A DNA stretch of 64,000 bases from Psychrobacter sp. JCM 18900. GTDB taxonomy: Bacteria > Pseudomonadota > Gammaproteobacteria > Pseudomonadales > Moraxellaceae. The stretch lies in the NCBI RefSeq assembly GCF_904846625.1, contig NZ_CAJHBL010000006.1, forward strand, positions 1-64,000, given 5' to 3'. Both the position numbers and the translations under genes were made by a program. Positions 1 through 7,989 of this stretch are shown piece after piece (the stretch's first letter is position 1; each line of letters begins with the position of its first letter). The notes below the pieces were generated by a model, which saw nothing but the letters and a program-made list of their open reading frames with translations, made no database searches and had not been told where the DNA came from.

Positions 1-17
1 GTTAACTGGGTTATTAA

Positions 18-32
18 TGTGTAATCTACACA
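18..32. promoter_or_regulatory. Palindrome in the leader of the leftward promoter
   Basis: TGTGTA and TACACA form a perfect 6-bp dyad separated by three bases, about 28-42 nt downstream of the predicted leftward transcription start. It could be an operator or a small RNA hairpin. The binding protein is unknown to me and chance is possible at this length. Confidence 0.25.
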
Positions 33-66
33 CTAGCTACTTCCAGCTCGTCTTGATGAGGTGCGT

Positions 67-94
67 ATTATAGACGGTTTAACTTTTGTGTCAA
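67..94 (-). promoter_or_regulatory. Consensus sigma-70 promoter reading off the left edge
   Basis: On the minus strand a perfect -35 hexamer TTGACA (89-94) is followed after 16 bp by a perfect -10 hexamer TATAAT (67-72). The bases after the -10 begin ACGCACC, a GC-rich discriminator of the kind common on stable-RNA and ribosomal promoters, and the upstream DNA (95-150) is very A/T rich like an UP element. The transcript would start near 60 and run left out of the window, so the gene it serves is not visible. No plus-strand gene is served by it. Confidence 0.7.
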
Positions 95-317
95 CCCGTT
101 TTATTAATGTTTTTAAAGTTATTTTAGTAGAATAATAAATCTGTATTTTTTTCAACGGGTTATGATTTAATTAATTTCAATAGGTTTAGAGACTGACTAT
201 AGATGTGCTTTTAACTATACTTTCTATCATCAAAAACGCTTAGCTTTGTTAGATAAATACCTTTTACTATCTTTGAGCTTTACCTTCGATTAGTGCAACC
301 ATTTCTCTATTTCCATT

Positions 318-1019
318 TTATAACTTACCCATCTTTTCAAAAAATGCTTTATACGCAGCGACTTTCTTATCCAACGATAGCGGATAAGCACGTGAAGTCG
401 ACGGTAACCTATATAGGGTTAGATTACTCACATCAGCTTTCTGGTTATCTGTACTCTGCCATTGATAAGGGTAGTCCATACTCTGATTGGTTTTTGGATG
501 CTTTGATTTGGCAATTGGCTCGCTTAATAAATTGAGCAGTACTTCGGTCGCCTTGCCTCCTGTTGTGAACAAAGTCTCTACCTTTGGCACTTGCGGCAAG
601 ATAACATCTAGATCAACAGGTGTGACTACCGTTAAATTTTTATCTGAAGCATTACCCGTCTCACGGATGGCTTGCTTTACTGTCGGGCAAGAAGCGATGC
701 CACGTTCAAACATAAAATCTCGAATGCGTTCAGGGTCAAAGCGTTTTTCATCGCCTACTCTAAAGTAGTCAGCATCATCAAAAAATACTCGACCATATAT
801 CCGCCACATATCATTATAAAAATTGGGATAATGAAAGCTCATGGCCCATTTATCAGCAGTCGGTGGAAAAGTACCCATCATCATGACCGTGGCATTGGGC
901 GGTAAGACAGGCTCAAAAGGATGAGTTTCAAGCTCTGTGGCTTTGTCATTAGACAATTTCGATTCAGTATCAGTGGTTTTTTGAGTGGTTGGTGTTTTTA
1001 TAGTCATGATATTCTTCAT
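318..1019 (-). CDS. Uracil-DNA glycosylase family protein
   Basis: Predicted 233-residue cytoplasmic protein of the uracil-DNA glycosylase superfamily, which removes uracil or mismatched bases from DNA. What shows this: an N-terminal motif GTFPP (about 49-53) followed by a Trp/Tyr/Phe-rich stretch ending in MWRIYG, as in Mug/TDG-like and related proteins, and a C-terminal LPSTS motif (about 205-209) like the second UDG motif. The first 35 residues are Thr/Ser/Lys rich and probably disordered. A second in-frame ATG four codons in (1007) has a better ribosome-binding site (GAAGA) and may be the true start. It stands alone, divergent from upp. The exact base specificity cannot be read from the sequence. 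Confidence 0.75.
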   Translation of the reverse strand: MKNIMTIKTPTTQKTTDTESKLSNDKATELETHPFEPVLPPNATVMMMGTFPPTADKWAMSFHYPNFYNDMWRIYGRVFFDDADYFRVGDEKRFDPERIRDFMFERGIASCPTVKQAIRETGNASDKNLTVVTPVDLDVILPQVPKVETLFTTGGKATEVLLNLLSEPIAKSKHPKTNQSMDYPYQWQSTDNQKADVSNLTLYRLPSTSRAYPLSLDKKVAAYKAFFEKMGKL

Positions 1020-1230
1020 CAGAAAAGCGGTTTTTTTGGTATCATAGCAAGTCTAAACACTACCTCACTTATAATCACGCTATATAGTCAAACTTAGTTG
1101 ATTCAATCAGTTGACTTAAATAGCGCGATATCATTTTACTTAGCCTGAATTGCTTAGGCTTTGATGGCAGCTGTGAACGCAAATATTGTCATTGCGTTAA
1201 ATGAGCACTGTCGTAAAGTAGTTAATTAGC

Positions 1231-1258
1231 TTGATTGTAAAGGATTTAACTTTACTAT
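1231..1258 (+). promoter_or_regulatory. Possible upp promoter
   Basis: In the 346-bp gap between the divergent glycosylase gene and upp, TTGATT (1231-1236) and TACTAT (1253-1258) are spaced by 16 bp, leaving a leader of about 100 nt. A short hairpin (AGCCT/AGGCT, 1142-1160) lies further upstream. The match is moderate and nothing else in this gap looks like a gene. Confidence 0.35.
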
Positions 1259-1365
1259 TTATAAGCTAAGGATATGGTTAAAGTGCGGTAAGTGTTTGTA
1301 TCTTTTATACTAATAGCAACCGCAGTAACTGCGCAAGCATCAGACAAGAAACCAAGAGAGTACTT

Positions 1366-2025
1366 ATGAGTGACTTAAACAGCGATTTAAAAATTACGGT
1401 AATCGATCATCCACTAGTCCGTCATAAACTCAGCCTTATGCGCGAAAAAGACTGTAGTACTTATAAATTTCGTACATTGACCAAAGAGCTTGCGCGCTTG
1501 ATGGCTTATGAAGCAAGCCGTGACTTTGAAATTGAAACTTTCCCAATGGAAGGCTGGTGTGGCGAAATCACTGGTGAGCAAATCATCGGTAAGACGGCGA
1601 CGATCGTACCGATTTTACGCGCAGGTATTGGCATGCTTGATGGGGTGCTCGACTTGATCCCTACTGCTAAGATTTCTGTGGTCGGTCTACAACGTGACGA
1701 AGAAACGTTGCAGCCAGTCCCTTTCTTTGAAAAATTCGTGAGCCACATGGACAAACGTCCTGCGCTGATCATTGATCCAATGTTAGCCACAGGCGGCTCA
1801 ATGGTTGCGACCATCGAGATGCTAAAGAAAAATGGCTGTACTAACATTAAAGCCTTGGTATTGGTGGCTGCACCTGAAGGCGTACGCTTAGTAAATGAAG
1901 CGCATCCTGACGTGACTATCTATACTGCTGCATTAGACAGCCATTTGGATGAGCACGGTTACATCATCCCAGGTCTAGGCGATGCTGGTGATAAGATTTT
2001 TGGTAAGCAGTTATCTAATAGATAA
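1366..2025 (+). CDS. upp: Uracil phosphoribosyltransferase
   Basis: Pyrimidine salvage enzyme that makes UMP from uracil and PRPP in the cytoplasm. The 219-residue protein is close to the usual length (about 208). The PRPP-binding loop [12 protein letters not shown] lies at about 135-146 and the uracil-binding segment [12 protein letters not shown] at 198-209 near the C-terminus, both typical of Upp. The start ATG follows a purine-rich GAGAG. ydfG follows 73 bp downstream on the same strand with no terminator between, so the two may be cotranscribed. No uracil permease gene is adjacent, unlike in E. coli. Confidence 0.97.
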   Translation: MSDLNSDLKITVIDHPLVRHKLSLMREKDCSTYKFRTLTKELARLMAYEASRDFEIETFPMEGWCGEITGEQIIGKTATIVPILRAGIGMLDGVLDLIPTAKISVVGLQRDEETLQPVPFFEKFVSHMDKRPALIIDPMLATGGSMVATIEMLKKNGCTNIKALVLVAAPEGVRLVNEAHPDVTIYTAALDSHLDEHGYIIPGLGDAGDKIFGKQLSNR

Positions 2026-2098
2026 GTTGTATTAAAGTAAATAAAGCCGTCATCAAAACTATGGAAACAGCGGACAGCATCAACAATAAGGACAGATC

Positions 2099-2848
2099 AT
2101 GAACGTATTGATTACAGGAGCGAGCGCGGGTTTTGGTAAAGCGTTGGCAGAGCGTTTGGTTGCTAACGGCCATCGTGTGATTGGTTGCGCCAGACGCCTT
2201 GATAAACTGAATGCTTTGGCAGAGACTTTAGGTGAGGCTTTTTTGCCCGTGGTTATGGATGTGAGTGATACGGCTTCTATTCCGCAAATTATTGCTGACT
2301 TGCCTGATGATTTTAAACAAATCGATGTCTTGGTCAATAATGCAGGATTGGCATTGGGTACAGAGCCTGCTCACAAGGCCAGTCTAGATGACTGGATGCG
2401 TATGACTGATACCAATATTAAAGGCTTGATGGCGTTGACCCATGCGGTCTTGCCAGCGATGGTTAAGCGTGACAGTGGCTATGTCATCAATGTCGGTTCG
2501 ATTGCTGGTAGCTGGCCTTACTTCGGTGGCAATGTTTACGGCGCAACTAAAGCGTTTGTAAAACAGTTCAGCTTAAACTTGCGAGCAGATCTGATTGGTA
2601 CCCAAGTGCGTGTGACCAATCTTGAACCTGGCAACGTTGCTGGCACTGAGTTTTCAAACGTGCGCTATCATGGTGACGATGACAAAGCTGCCAAGGTGTA
2701 TGATGGCTTTAAAACCATGACAGGTGAAGATATCGGCGATATTTTGTTATGGCTAATCGAATCACCTGCTCATATTAATGTCAACCGTCTAGAAGTAATG
2801 CCAGTCGCCCAGACCTATAATGGGCTAACGATTGCCAAGCAAGATTAA
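2099..2848 (+). CDS. ydfG: NADP-dependent 3-hydroxy acid dehydrogenase (SDR family)
   Basis: Short-chain dehydrogenase/reductase of 249 residues. It has the nucleotide-binding GASAGFG (7-13), NNAG (80-83), catalytic Ser134, and the YxxxK pair Tyr147/Lys151. The sequence around ALGTEPAHKAS and SWPYFGGNVYGATKAFVKQF resembles E. coli YdfG, which oxidises L-serine, L-allo-threonine and 3-hydroxy acids and also acts as a malonic semialdehyde reductase. RBS is AAGGA just before the ATG. It lies behind upp, and a strong terminator (2939-2972) ends the transcript about 90 bp after the stop. Confidence 0.92.
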   Translation: MNVLITGASAGFGKALAERLVANGHRVIGCARRLDKLNALAETLGEAFLPVVMDVSDTASIPQIIADLPDDFKQIDVLVNNAGLALGTEPAHKASLDDWMRMTDTNIKGLMALTHAVLPAMVKRDSGYVINVGSIAGSWPYFGGNVYGATKAFVKQFSLNLRADLIGTQVRVTNLEPGNVAGTEFSNVRYHGDDDKAAKVYDGFKTMTGEDIGDILLWLIESPAHINVNRLEVMPVAQTYNGLTIAKQD

Positions 2849-2917
2849 TATTAACTGCTCGGCTAGTTTTAGTATCAATGTTGATTATCAATATATCACT
2901 TATCAATACCGAACCTG

Positions 2918-3574
2918 TTAGCGTATCTCATACGATCGAAGCAATATAGAGTCACCTATATTGCTTTTTTTTATGTCTTCAATAGCTTGCTCATTGACCA
3001 AACGCAAATTCTGAAAGTCCAAAATCAGCACTTCGTTACGCAGACGTTCGCTAGTACGTTTATTGTGACGTATCGCAAATCCTAGTACCTGCTTACCAGT
3101 GATGGTTATCTGATTAATAATTAACCTTGAATTATTTATGTTCAGCTTCTGAACATTTATGATTGCCGTTGCAGGATTCACCGTCGTGGTTAACGTCTTC
3201 GTCTGTCGTACACTTTTGGGCATATCTCCTGCAAAAAACAATATCTGACCTAATGGTAAATATTGCGTATGCCGTACTAATTCTTGTCGGAACAATGCAG
3301 GCATATCTGTGTTAAAACTGTCTTCTGTCTGCTGATAAAACGCGGTGAAGTTACGATGTAAATAACGCCCGAACACCGTAGTATTAATCCATTCCTGATA
3401 AACATCGTCTGCTAATAACTGCTTGGTAAAAGCACTGGCATCAATTGTGATATCCCTACTCAAAGTAGCAAACAACATTGACAGTAAAAGCGCTTGCGGA
3501 CTGGTAAATGTCTGCTGCTGCCATACTTGTGGATATAGGCTACTATCGAGTAATGGCAATGTTGATCTACTCAT
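2918..3574 (-). CDS. Hypothetical protein
   Basis: A 218-residue protein I do not recognise. The start ATG is preceded by GAGGAT at a suitable distance. No signal peptide or membrane segment is obvious. The N-terminal half is mixed helical with Gln-rich stretches; the C-terminal half (about 125-205) is rich in Ile, Asn, Thr and Val in alternating patterns, suggesting a beta domain. The last ten or so codons are encoded by the hairpin that terminates ydfG from the other side, so the C-terminal residues may owe their sequence to that overlap. It is divergent from the hydrolase gene at 3798. Confidence 0.6.
   Translation of the reverse strand: MSRSTLPLLDSSLYPQVWQQQTFTSPQALLLSMLFATLSRDITIDASAFTKQLLADDVYQEWINTTVFGRYLHRNFTAFYQQTEDSFNTDMPALFRQELVRHTQYLPLGQILFFAGDMPKSVRQTKTLTTTVNPATAIINVQKLNINNSRLIINQITITGKQVLGFAIRHNKRTSERLRNEVLILDFQNLRLVNEQAIEDIKKSNIGDSILLRSYEIR
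2939..2972 (+). terminator. Rho-independent terminator of ydfG
   Basis: An 11-bp perfect stem (2939-2949 with 2956-2966), six-base loop and a run of eight T on the plus strand. It reads in the ydfG direction but lies inside the 3' end of the convergent gene at 2918-3574, so the two 3' ends overlap. Confidence 0.8.
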
Positions 3575-3717
3575 GCACTTGTATCCTCAACAATCATTTT
3601 CAGCCCCTATATAGCACTGGTATAGTATCACTGTTGACTTTTACCCTTAGCCAAATTCTATGCTATGGTCAGGCGACAGCTTTAATATAGCAGTCTTTTA
3701 TTCGCGGTATAACTATT

Positions 3718-3745
3718 TTGTAGTGGTATATTCTACCGCTATACT
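3718..3745 (+). promoter_or_regulatory. Promoter with operator-like dyad for the hydrolase gene
   Basis: TTGTAG (-35, 3718-3723) and TATACT (-10, 3740-3745) are separated by 16 bp, about 50 bp upstream of the hydrolase start. An imperfect dyad, TAGTGGTA and TACCGCTA around five bases (3721-3741), fills the spacer, a position where a bound repressor would block RNA polymerase. No regulator gene is adjacent. Confidence 0.45.
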
Positions 3746-3797
3746 TTCTTAACTAAATTGACCGAGACAGCTTGAAGAATCAAAGATATATCACTCT

Positions 3798-4766
3798 ATG
3801 AAAAAAGACCTCATACCGTTTCCTACTCCCTACCAGCTAAAGACCATTACTGTCCAAACAGCTGATGGAACACTGCTGCCCGTCTCTGTCATTGGCAAAG
3901 GTAAACCTGTCCTATTAATGCACGCTTTCGGTATGGATGCGAGGCAATTTTTGCCATTTATTTTACCGCTCATTCAGCACTACTGCTTTTACTTGCCTCA
4001 TTTTAGAGGGTTTGGGTTGGCCAGTAACCTAACGTTGCCAACGTTTGATTTTATTGAGCAATATGCACAAGACACCCAAGATGTATTTGAATACGTAAGC
4101 AAAGAAACTGGCATTGAGGCTTTCCATGTTGCCGCGATATCGATGGGGGCATTGGTCATGTGGGCGTATTTTCAGCGCTTTGGCACTCAGCACGTGAGTC
4201 ACTATCTGAATATTGACCAAGCACCGATTATTCATAATCAGCCAGACTGGCAAGGTGGCGGTGTATTTGGTACACGACAAACCGAATTGTTTGCGCAATT
4301 TACACAGTTAATTACCGACACTGCCCCTTATCTACAAGCCGAGCAAATGGTTGACTTCCGTCACCTGCCCTATCGATTAAAAGTAAATTTATTAGACATG
4401 GAACGCTCTTTTTCTCTGCTCTCTGTCAGTAAAAAACCTTCGCAATTATTGGTAAAAGCACTCAGTTATCGGGCACCACACAAAATCTCATTAATGGAAC
4501 ACGCGACTTGGCAACATAAACTGCGTTGCCTATCTGCTTATGTTGCACTGCCCTACGATTACCGCGATGTTTTGCCCACTGTTAATATTCCGACTACCTT
4601 ACTGATTGGTGCGCGCTCGCAGTTATATAATGCAGAATGGCAACAGCGTTTGACTACTCTGCTGCCCAATGCACACAGTATTATTTTGCCAACATCAGGG
4701 CATGCTGTACCGATGGATGCACCTGTGGCATTTTATAAAGTATTGAAAGAGTTTCTGAACGCTTAA
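3798..4766 (+). CDS. Alpha/beta hydrolase
   Basis: A 322-residue alpha/beta-hydrolase-fold protein with no signal peptide. It has an oxyanion-type HAFG (42-45), a nucleophile elbow ISMGA with Ser115, a lid-like helical middle section, and a C-terminal SGHAVPMDAP holding the likely catalytic His (about 302). The substrate cannot be read from the sequence; relatives include esterases, lipases and C-C bond hydrolases. It is monocistronic, with its own promoter upstream and a bidirectional terminator downstream (4790-4818). Confidence 0.85.
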   Translation: MKKDLIPFPTPYQLKTITVQTADGTLLPVSVIGKGKPVLLMHAFGMDARQFLPFILPLIQHYCFYLPHFRGFGLASNLTLPTFDFIEQYAQDTQDVFEYVSKETGIEAFHVAAISMGALVMWAYFQRFGTQHVSHYLNIDQAPIIHNQPDWQGGGVFGTRQTELFAQFTQLITDTAPYLQAEQMVDFRHLPYRLKVNLLDMERSFSLLSVSKKPSQLLVKALSYRAPHKISLMEHATWQHKLRCLSAYVALPYDYRDVLPTVNIPTTLLIGARSQLYNAEWQQRLTTLLPNAHSIILPTSGHAVPMDAPVAFYKVLKEFLNA

Positions 4767-4789
4767 TGATGGGTTTTTAATAATGCACA

Positions 4790-4818
4790 AAAAAAACGAC
4801 CTCAACGGGTCGTTTTTT
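4790..4818. terminator. Bidirectional terminator
   Basis: An A-run, ACGACC stem, short CTCAAC-type loop, GGTCGT and T-run lie between the convergent hydrolase (plus) and DUF1653 (minus) genes. The flanking A and T runs let it work in both directions. Confidence 0.8.
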
Positions 4819-4853
4819 ATACGCTAAATTCAATCTAAATCAGTGGCTAAGTA

Positions 4854-5081
4854 TTAATCATTTAAGCGCTGAATCAATTCAAATCGTGGAATTTCTTTAC
4901 CATCAACCGTAACTGTTTCAGCGAACATCGCAAGCGGACGAACCCACACGCCATACTCACCATATAAGCAGCGATATACCACTAGCGACTCTTCGGTTTC
5001 TGAATGCTGCGCTGTATGCAATACTTGATACAAACTGCCTTTATAGTGGCGGTAAATGCCTTGGGGGATGGTTTTAGTCAT
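4854..5081 (-). CDS. DUF1653 domain protein
   Basis: A 75-residue cytoplasmic protein that is almost entirely one DUF1653 domain. It shows the family pattern of an early GIYRHYKG (8-15), a middle LVVYRCLYGEYG, WVRPLAMF, and a C-terminal FELI. The family is widespread and has no established function that I can state. The gene is downstream of tyrS on the same strand but separated from it by a terminator at 5126-5153, so it probably has its own promoter in the short gap. The RBS GGAG precedes the ATG. Confidence 0.85.
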   Translation of the reverse strand: MTKTIPQGIYRHYKGSLYQVLHTAQHSETEESLVVYRCLYGEYGVWVRPLAMFAETVTVDGKEIPRFELIQRLND

Positions 5082-5125
5082 AGCAAACTCCTACTATTAA
5101 AAATGGCTACTAATCATCGCTTCAT

Positions 5126-5153
5126 AAAAAAGGTCGACAATGACTGCCGACCT
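5126..5153 (-). terminator. Terminator of tyrS
   Basis: On the minus strand AGGTCGGCA pairs with TGTCGACCT around a five-base loop (one mismatch) and is followed by a T-run, 27 bp after the tyrS stop. Confidence 0.7.
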
Positions 5154-5179
5154 CGCTCTTAATCATTTTTATAGATTAT

Positions 5180-6391
5180 CTAACCAACAGTCACTTTTGC
5201 ATAGGCCTTTTTACCTGCTTGAATCACGACCGTTTGACCTGAGGTTAGACTAAAGCCACCATCAACGACTTCGCCATCTACTTTGACCGCGCCACGTTTT
5301 ACCATGTCTTTGGCAGCTGAGTTGTTTTTAGCGAGCTTAGCTTGGTTTAGGATCTGAGTGATAAATAACGCATCTTGCCCTTCTAGATCCAACATAATTT
5401 CTGGCAAATCGATTGGCAGCTCGCCATCGGCCAATACGTTACCGGCTGACTTATGCGCATTAGCAGCCGCATCGGCATCATGGAAACGCTCGATCAATTC
5501 TTCGGCTAAGATACGTTTGATTTCTTGTGGATTACGGCCACCTTCCATGTCTGCCATCAAGCTTTCGACTTCTTCCATTGGCTTAAAGCTTAAGAACTCA
5601 AAGTAACGATGGATCAGCGTGTCCGGCATCGACAGGATTTTTTGATACATGGTGCCTGGTGCGTCGTAGATAGCGACATAGTTGCCCAGTGATTTGGACA
5701 TTTTATTGACACCATCTAGCCCTTCTAAGATTGGCACAGTGATACAAACTTGTGGTTCTTGGCCGTAGCGTCCTTGCAATGTGCGACCCATTAGCAAGTT
5801 AAAGGTCTGATCTGTACCGCCAAGCTCAACATCGGCTTTAAGTGCAATAGAATCGTAGCCTTGTACTAAAGGATAAAGAAACTCATGGATTGAAATGGGC
5901 GTTTGTGATGCATAGCGTTTAGAGAAGTCATCACGCTCAAGCATACGCGAGACGGTTTGCTGACTGGCAAGCTGAATCATGTCAGCAGCGCTCATGTCAT
6001 TGAACCACTCAGAGTTAAAGACTACGCGAGTCTTTTCTTTGTCCAAGATTTTAAATACTTGCTCAGCATAAGTGGTTGCGTTGGCTTTGATTTGCTCATC
6101 GGTCAATGGTGGACGCGTGCTGTTTTTGCCAGAAGGGTCACCAATCTTGGCGGTATAATCACCGATTAGAAAATAAATCTCATGACCCAAATCTTGAAAA
6201 TGCTTAAGCTTATTAATCAATACTGTGTGACCCAAATGCAGATCTGGTGCGGTAGGATCAAAGCCAGCCTTGATACGTAGTGGACGATTGAGCTTTAGCT
6301 TAGCCACTAAGTCATCTTCAGATAATATCTCTTGCGTACCGCGCTGAATAAGGGCCAGTTGTTCTTCTAGGGTGTAAGTTTGATTGGTCAT
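5180..6391 (-). CDS. tyrS: Tyrosine-tRNA ligase
   Basis: Class I aminoacyl-tRNA synthetase that charges tRNA-Tyr. The 403-residue protein has the HIGH-type motif HLGHT (52-56), the KMSKS loop (230-234) and a C-terminal S4 RNA-binding domain (about 335-403). The length and form, such as [12 protein letters not shown] near the N-terminus, match the TyrRS group found in Pseudomonas and relatives rather than the 424-residue E. coli type. It is divergent from anmK, an arrangement also seen in Pseudomonas. A terminator follows at 5126-5153. Confidence 0.97.
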   Translation of the reverse strand: MTNQTYTLEEQLALIQRGTQEILSEDDLVAKLKLNRPLRIKAGFDPTAPDLHLGHTVLINKLKHFQDLGHEIYFLIGDYTAKIGDPSGKNSTRPPLTDEQIKANATTYAEQVFKILDKEKTRVVFNSEWFNDMSAADMIQLASQQTVSRMLERDDFSKRYASQTPISIHEFLYPLVQGYDSIALKADVELGGTDQTFNLLMGRTLQGRYGQEPQVCITVPILEGLDGVNKMSKSLGNYVAIYDAPGTMYQKILSMPDTLIHRYFEFLSFKPMEEVESLMADMEGGRNPQEIKRILAEELIERFHDADAAANAHKSAGNVLADGELPIDLPEIMLDLEGQDALFITQILNQAKLAKNNSAAKDMVKRGAVKVDGEVVDGGFSLTSGQTVVIQAGKKAYAKVTVG

Positions 6392-6534
6392 GATGCTCTC
6401 TATATATCACTTTAATTGGGATTTTTATGAATGACGGTTACTGGCTCAACACCTTAGGAAGTTTAGAACCTCAAAAGGTTGGAAAAAATGCTAGAATTTG
6501 ACGGATATACTAGCGTTTTTTAAGGTAAATTGCC

Positions 6535-7893
6535 ATGACCAACCCCGCATCGATTGCTGATACTGACCATAATGCCCTCGCAGACTTGCTTATGAATAAT
6601 GGTTTGGATAACCCTTCAGACGATATTGATGATTTGACCTCTGATAATTCGAACTATGCCACCCTAACTGATGCCCTTGAGCAAACGGTGTTTGAAAGCT
6701 TTGATGATGGCTTATATATCGGCATGATGTCTGGCACCAGTTTGGATGGTATGGATGCTGTCCTTTGTCAGTTTAATCCTGAGATGAACAACGAAGATGG
6801 CACCCAACCACCGATGCGACTGCTTGCGACCTATAGCCAAGACTTTCCGCCACGTCTGCGTGAAGTGCTACTGGCATTGTGTCAGCCGAATGGTGTGAAT
6901 CAACTTGTACCAGAGGCTGATGAACCAAACAGTGAATTGGATTGGTTCGGCTGGGCAAGTCGCGAATATGCGGAATTTGCGAGCGAGGTGGTCAATACTT
7001 TATTGCAGCAATCAAATACCGATCCTGAGTCAGTGCTAGCGATTGGCTGTCATGGCCAGACCGTACGTCATCGCCCACAAATGGGATTCACGTTGCAATT
7101 AGTCGATGCCAATATCATCGCTGAGCGCACAAGCATCAGCGTGGTCAATGATTTCCGACGTCGTGATATGGCTGTTGGTGGTCAAGGCGCGCCTTTAGTA
7201 CCTGCATTTCATCAGGCATTATTTGCCAATTCCGATAGCACCCGTGTGCTATTAAACTTAGGTGGTATTGCGAACATAACGGTCTTGCCAGCCAATGAAA
7301 AAGATCAAGTTGTTGGCTACGATACGGGTCCTGCCAACTTATTATTGGATGCGTGGATATCTTTGCATACTGACAATGCTTATGATGCAGGTGGCGCTTG
7401 GGCACAGTCTGGAACTCTCATTGAACCATTATTACAGCAACTTTTGGCACATCCATTTTTTGCTCAATCTCATCCAAAAAGCACAGGCCGTGAGGACTTT
7501 AATTTAACTTGGTTGCAAGATGAGCTACAGGCTTTTGAGCAAGCCAATGCTAACATCAGTTATTCAGCAGCCGATGTGCAAGCAACCTTGACTGAGCTAA
7601 CGGCTACCAGTGCCAGTACGCAAATCAATACGTTTATCAGTCATGCAAAAAACAGCTCGGTTTATGTTTGCGGTGGCGGCGCATTGAATGGCTATTTAAT
7701 GACGCGCCTGCAAGCTCATCTACCTCATTGCACAGTAAAAACCACTGAACATTTAGGGCTTGCGCCAACGTGGGTCGAGGCCGTTGCTTTTGCATGGTTG
7801 GCCAGACAAACATTGATGGGTGAAACTGGTAATTTACCAGCGGTAACCGGTGCAAATAAAGGCGTGGTATTGGGTCAAGTATGTTTTGCCTGA
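6535..7893 (+). CDS. anmK: Anhydro-N-acetylmuramic acid kinase
   Basis: Phosphorylates 1,6-anhydro-MurNAc during recycling of cell-wall fragments, giving MurNAc-6-phosphate. The ATPase-fold protein has the phosphate-binding GMMSGTSLDGMD (63-74), GCHGQTVRHRP, and later NLGGIANIT and YDTGPAN blocks typical of AnmK. At 452 residues it is longer than the E. coli enzyme (about 369); the excess is an acidic, Asn/Asp-rich N-terminal extension of about 57 residues that looks disordered. The start is supported by AAGGT eight bases upstream of the ATG, and no later Met precedes the catalytic core. It is divergent from tyrS. Confidence 0.95.
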   Translation: MTNPASIADTDHNALADLLMNNGLDNPSDDIDDLTSDNSNYATLTDALEQTVFESFDDGLYIGMMSGTSLDGMDAVLCQFNPEMNNEDGTQPPMRLLATYSQDFPPRLREVLLALCQPNGVNQLVPEADEPNSELDWFGWASREYAEFASEVVNTLLQQSNTDPESVLAIGCHGQTVRHRPQMGFTLQLVDANIIAERTSISVVNDFRRRDMAVGGQGAPLVPAFHQALFANSDSTRVLLNLGGIANITVLPANEKDQVVGYDTGPANLLLDAWISLHTDNAYDAGGAWAQSGTLIEPLLQQLLAHPFFAQSHPKSTGREDFNLTWLQDELQAFEQANANISYSAADVQATLTELTATSASTQINTFISHAKNSSVYVCGGGALNGYLMTRLQAHLPHCTVKTTEHLGLAPTWVEAVAFAWLARQTLMGETGNLPAVTGANKGVVLGQVCFA

Positions 7894-7908
7894 CCAGTTA
7901 AATTTTAG

Positions 7909-7939
7909 TTTACATACGTGCACCTATGTGTTTTATAAT
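7909..7939 (+). promoter_or_regulatory. Possible fabF promoter
   Basis: A perfect TATAAT (7934-7939) is preceded by TTTACA (7909-7914) with a long 19-bp spacer. It sits in the 96-bp gap between anmK and the chosen fabF start, giving a leader of about 45 nt. Confidence 0.4.
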
Positions 7940-7989
7940 GACTTTTGAAACGCCATCCTCTTAGGACCTGTAAGTATAGGATATATCGC

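Noticed and set aside
293..535. 80-codon open frame at the left end
   Set aside because: It lies opposite the uracil-DNA glycosylase gene, has no good start site and no recognisable domain.
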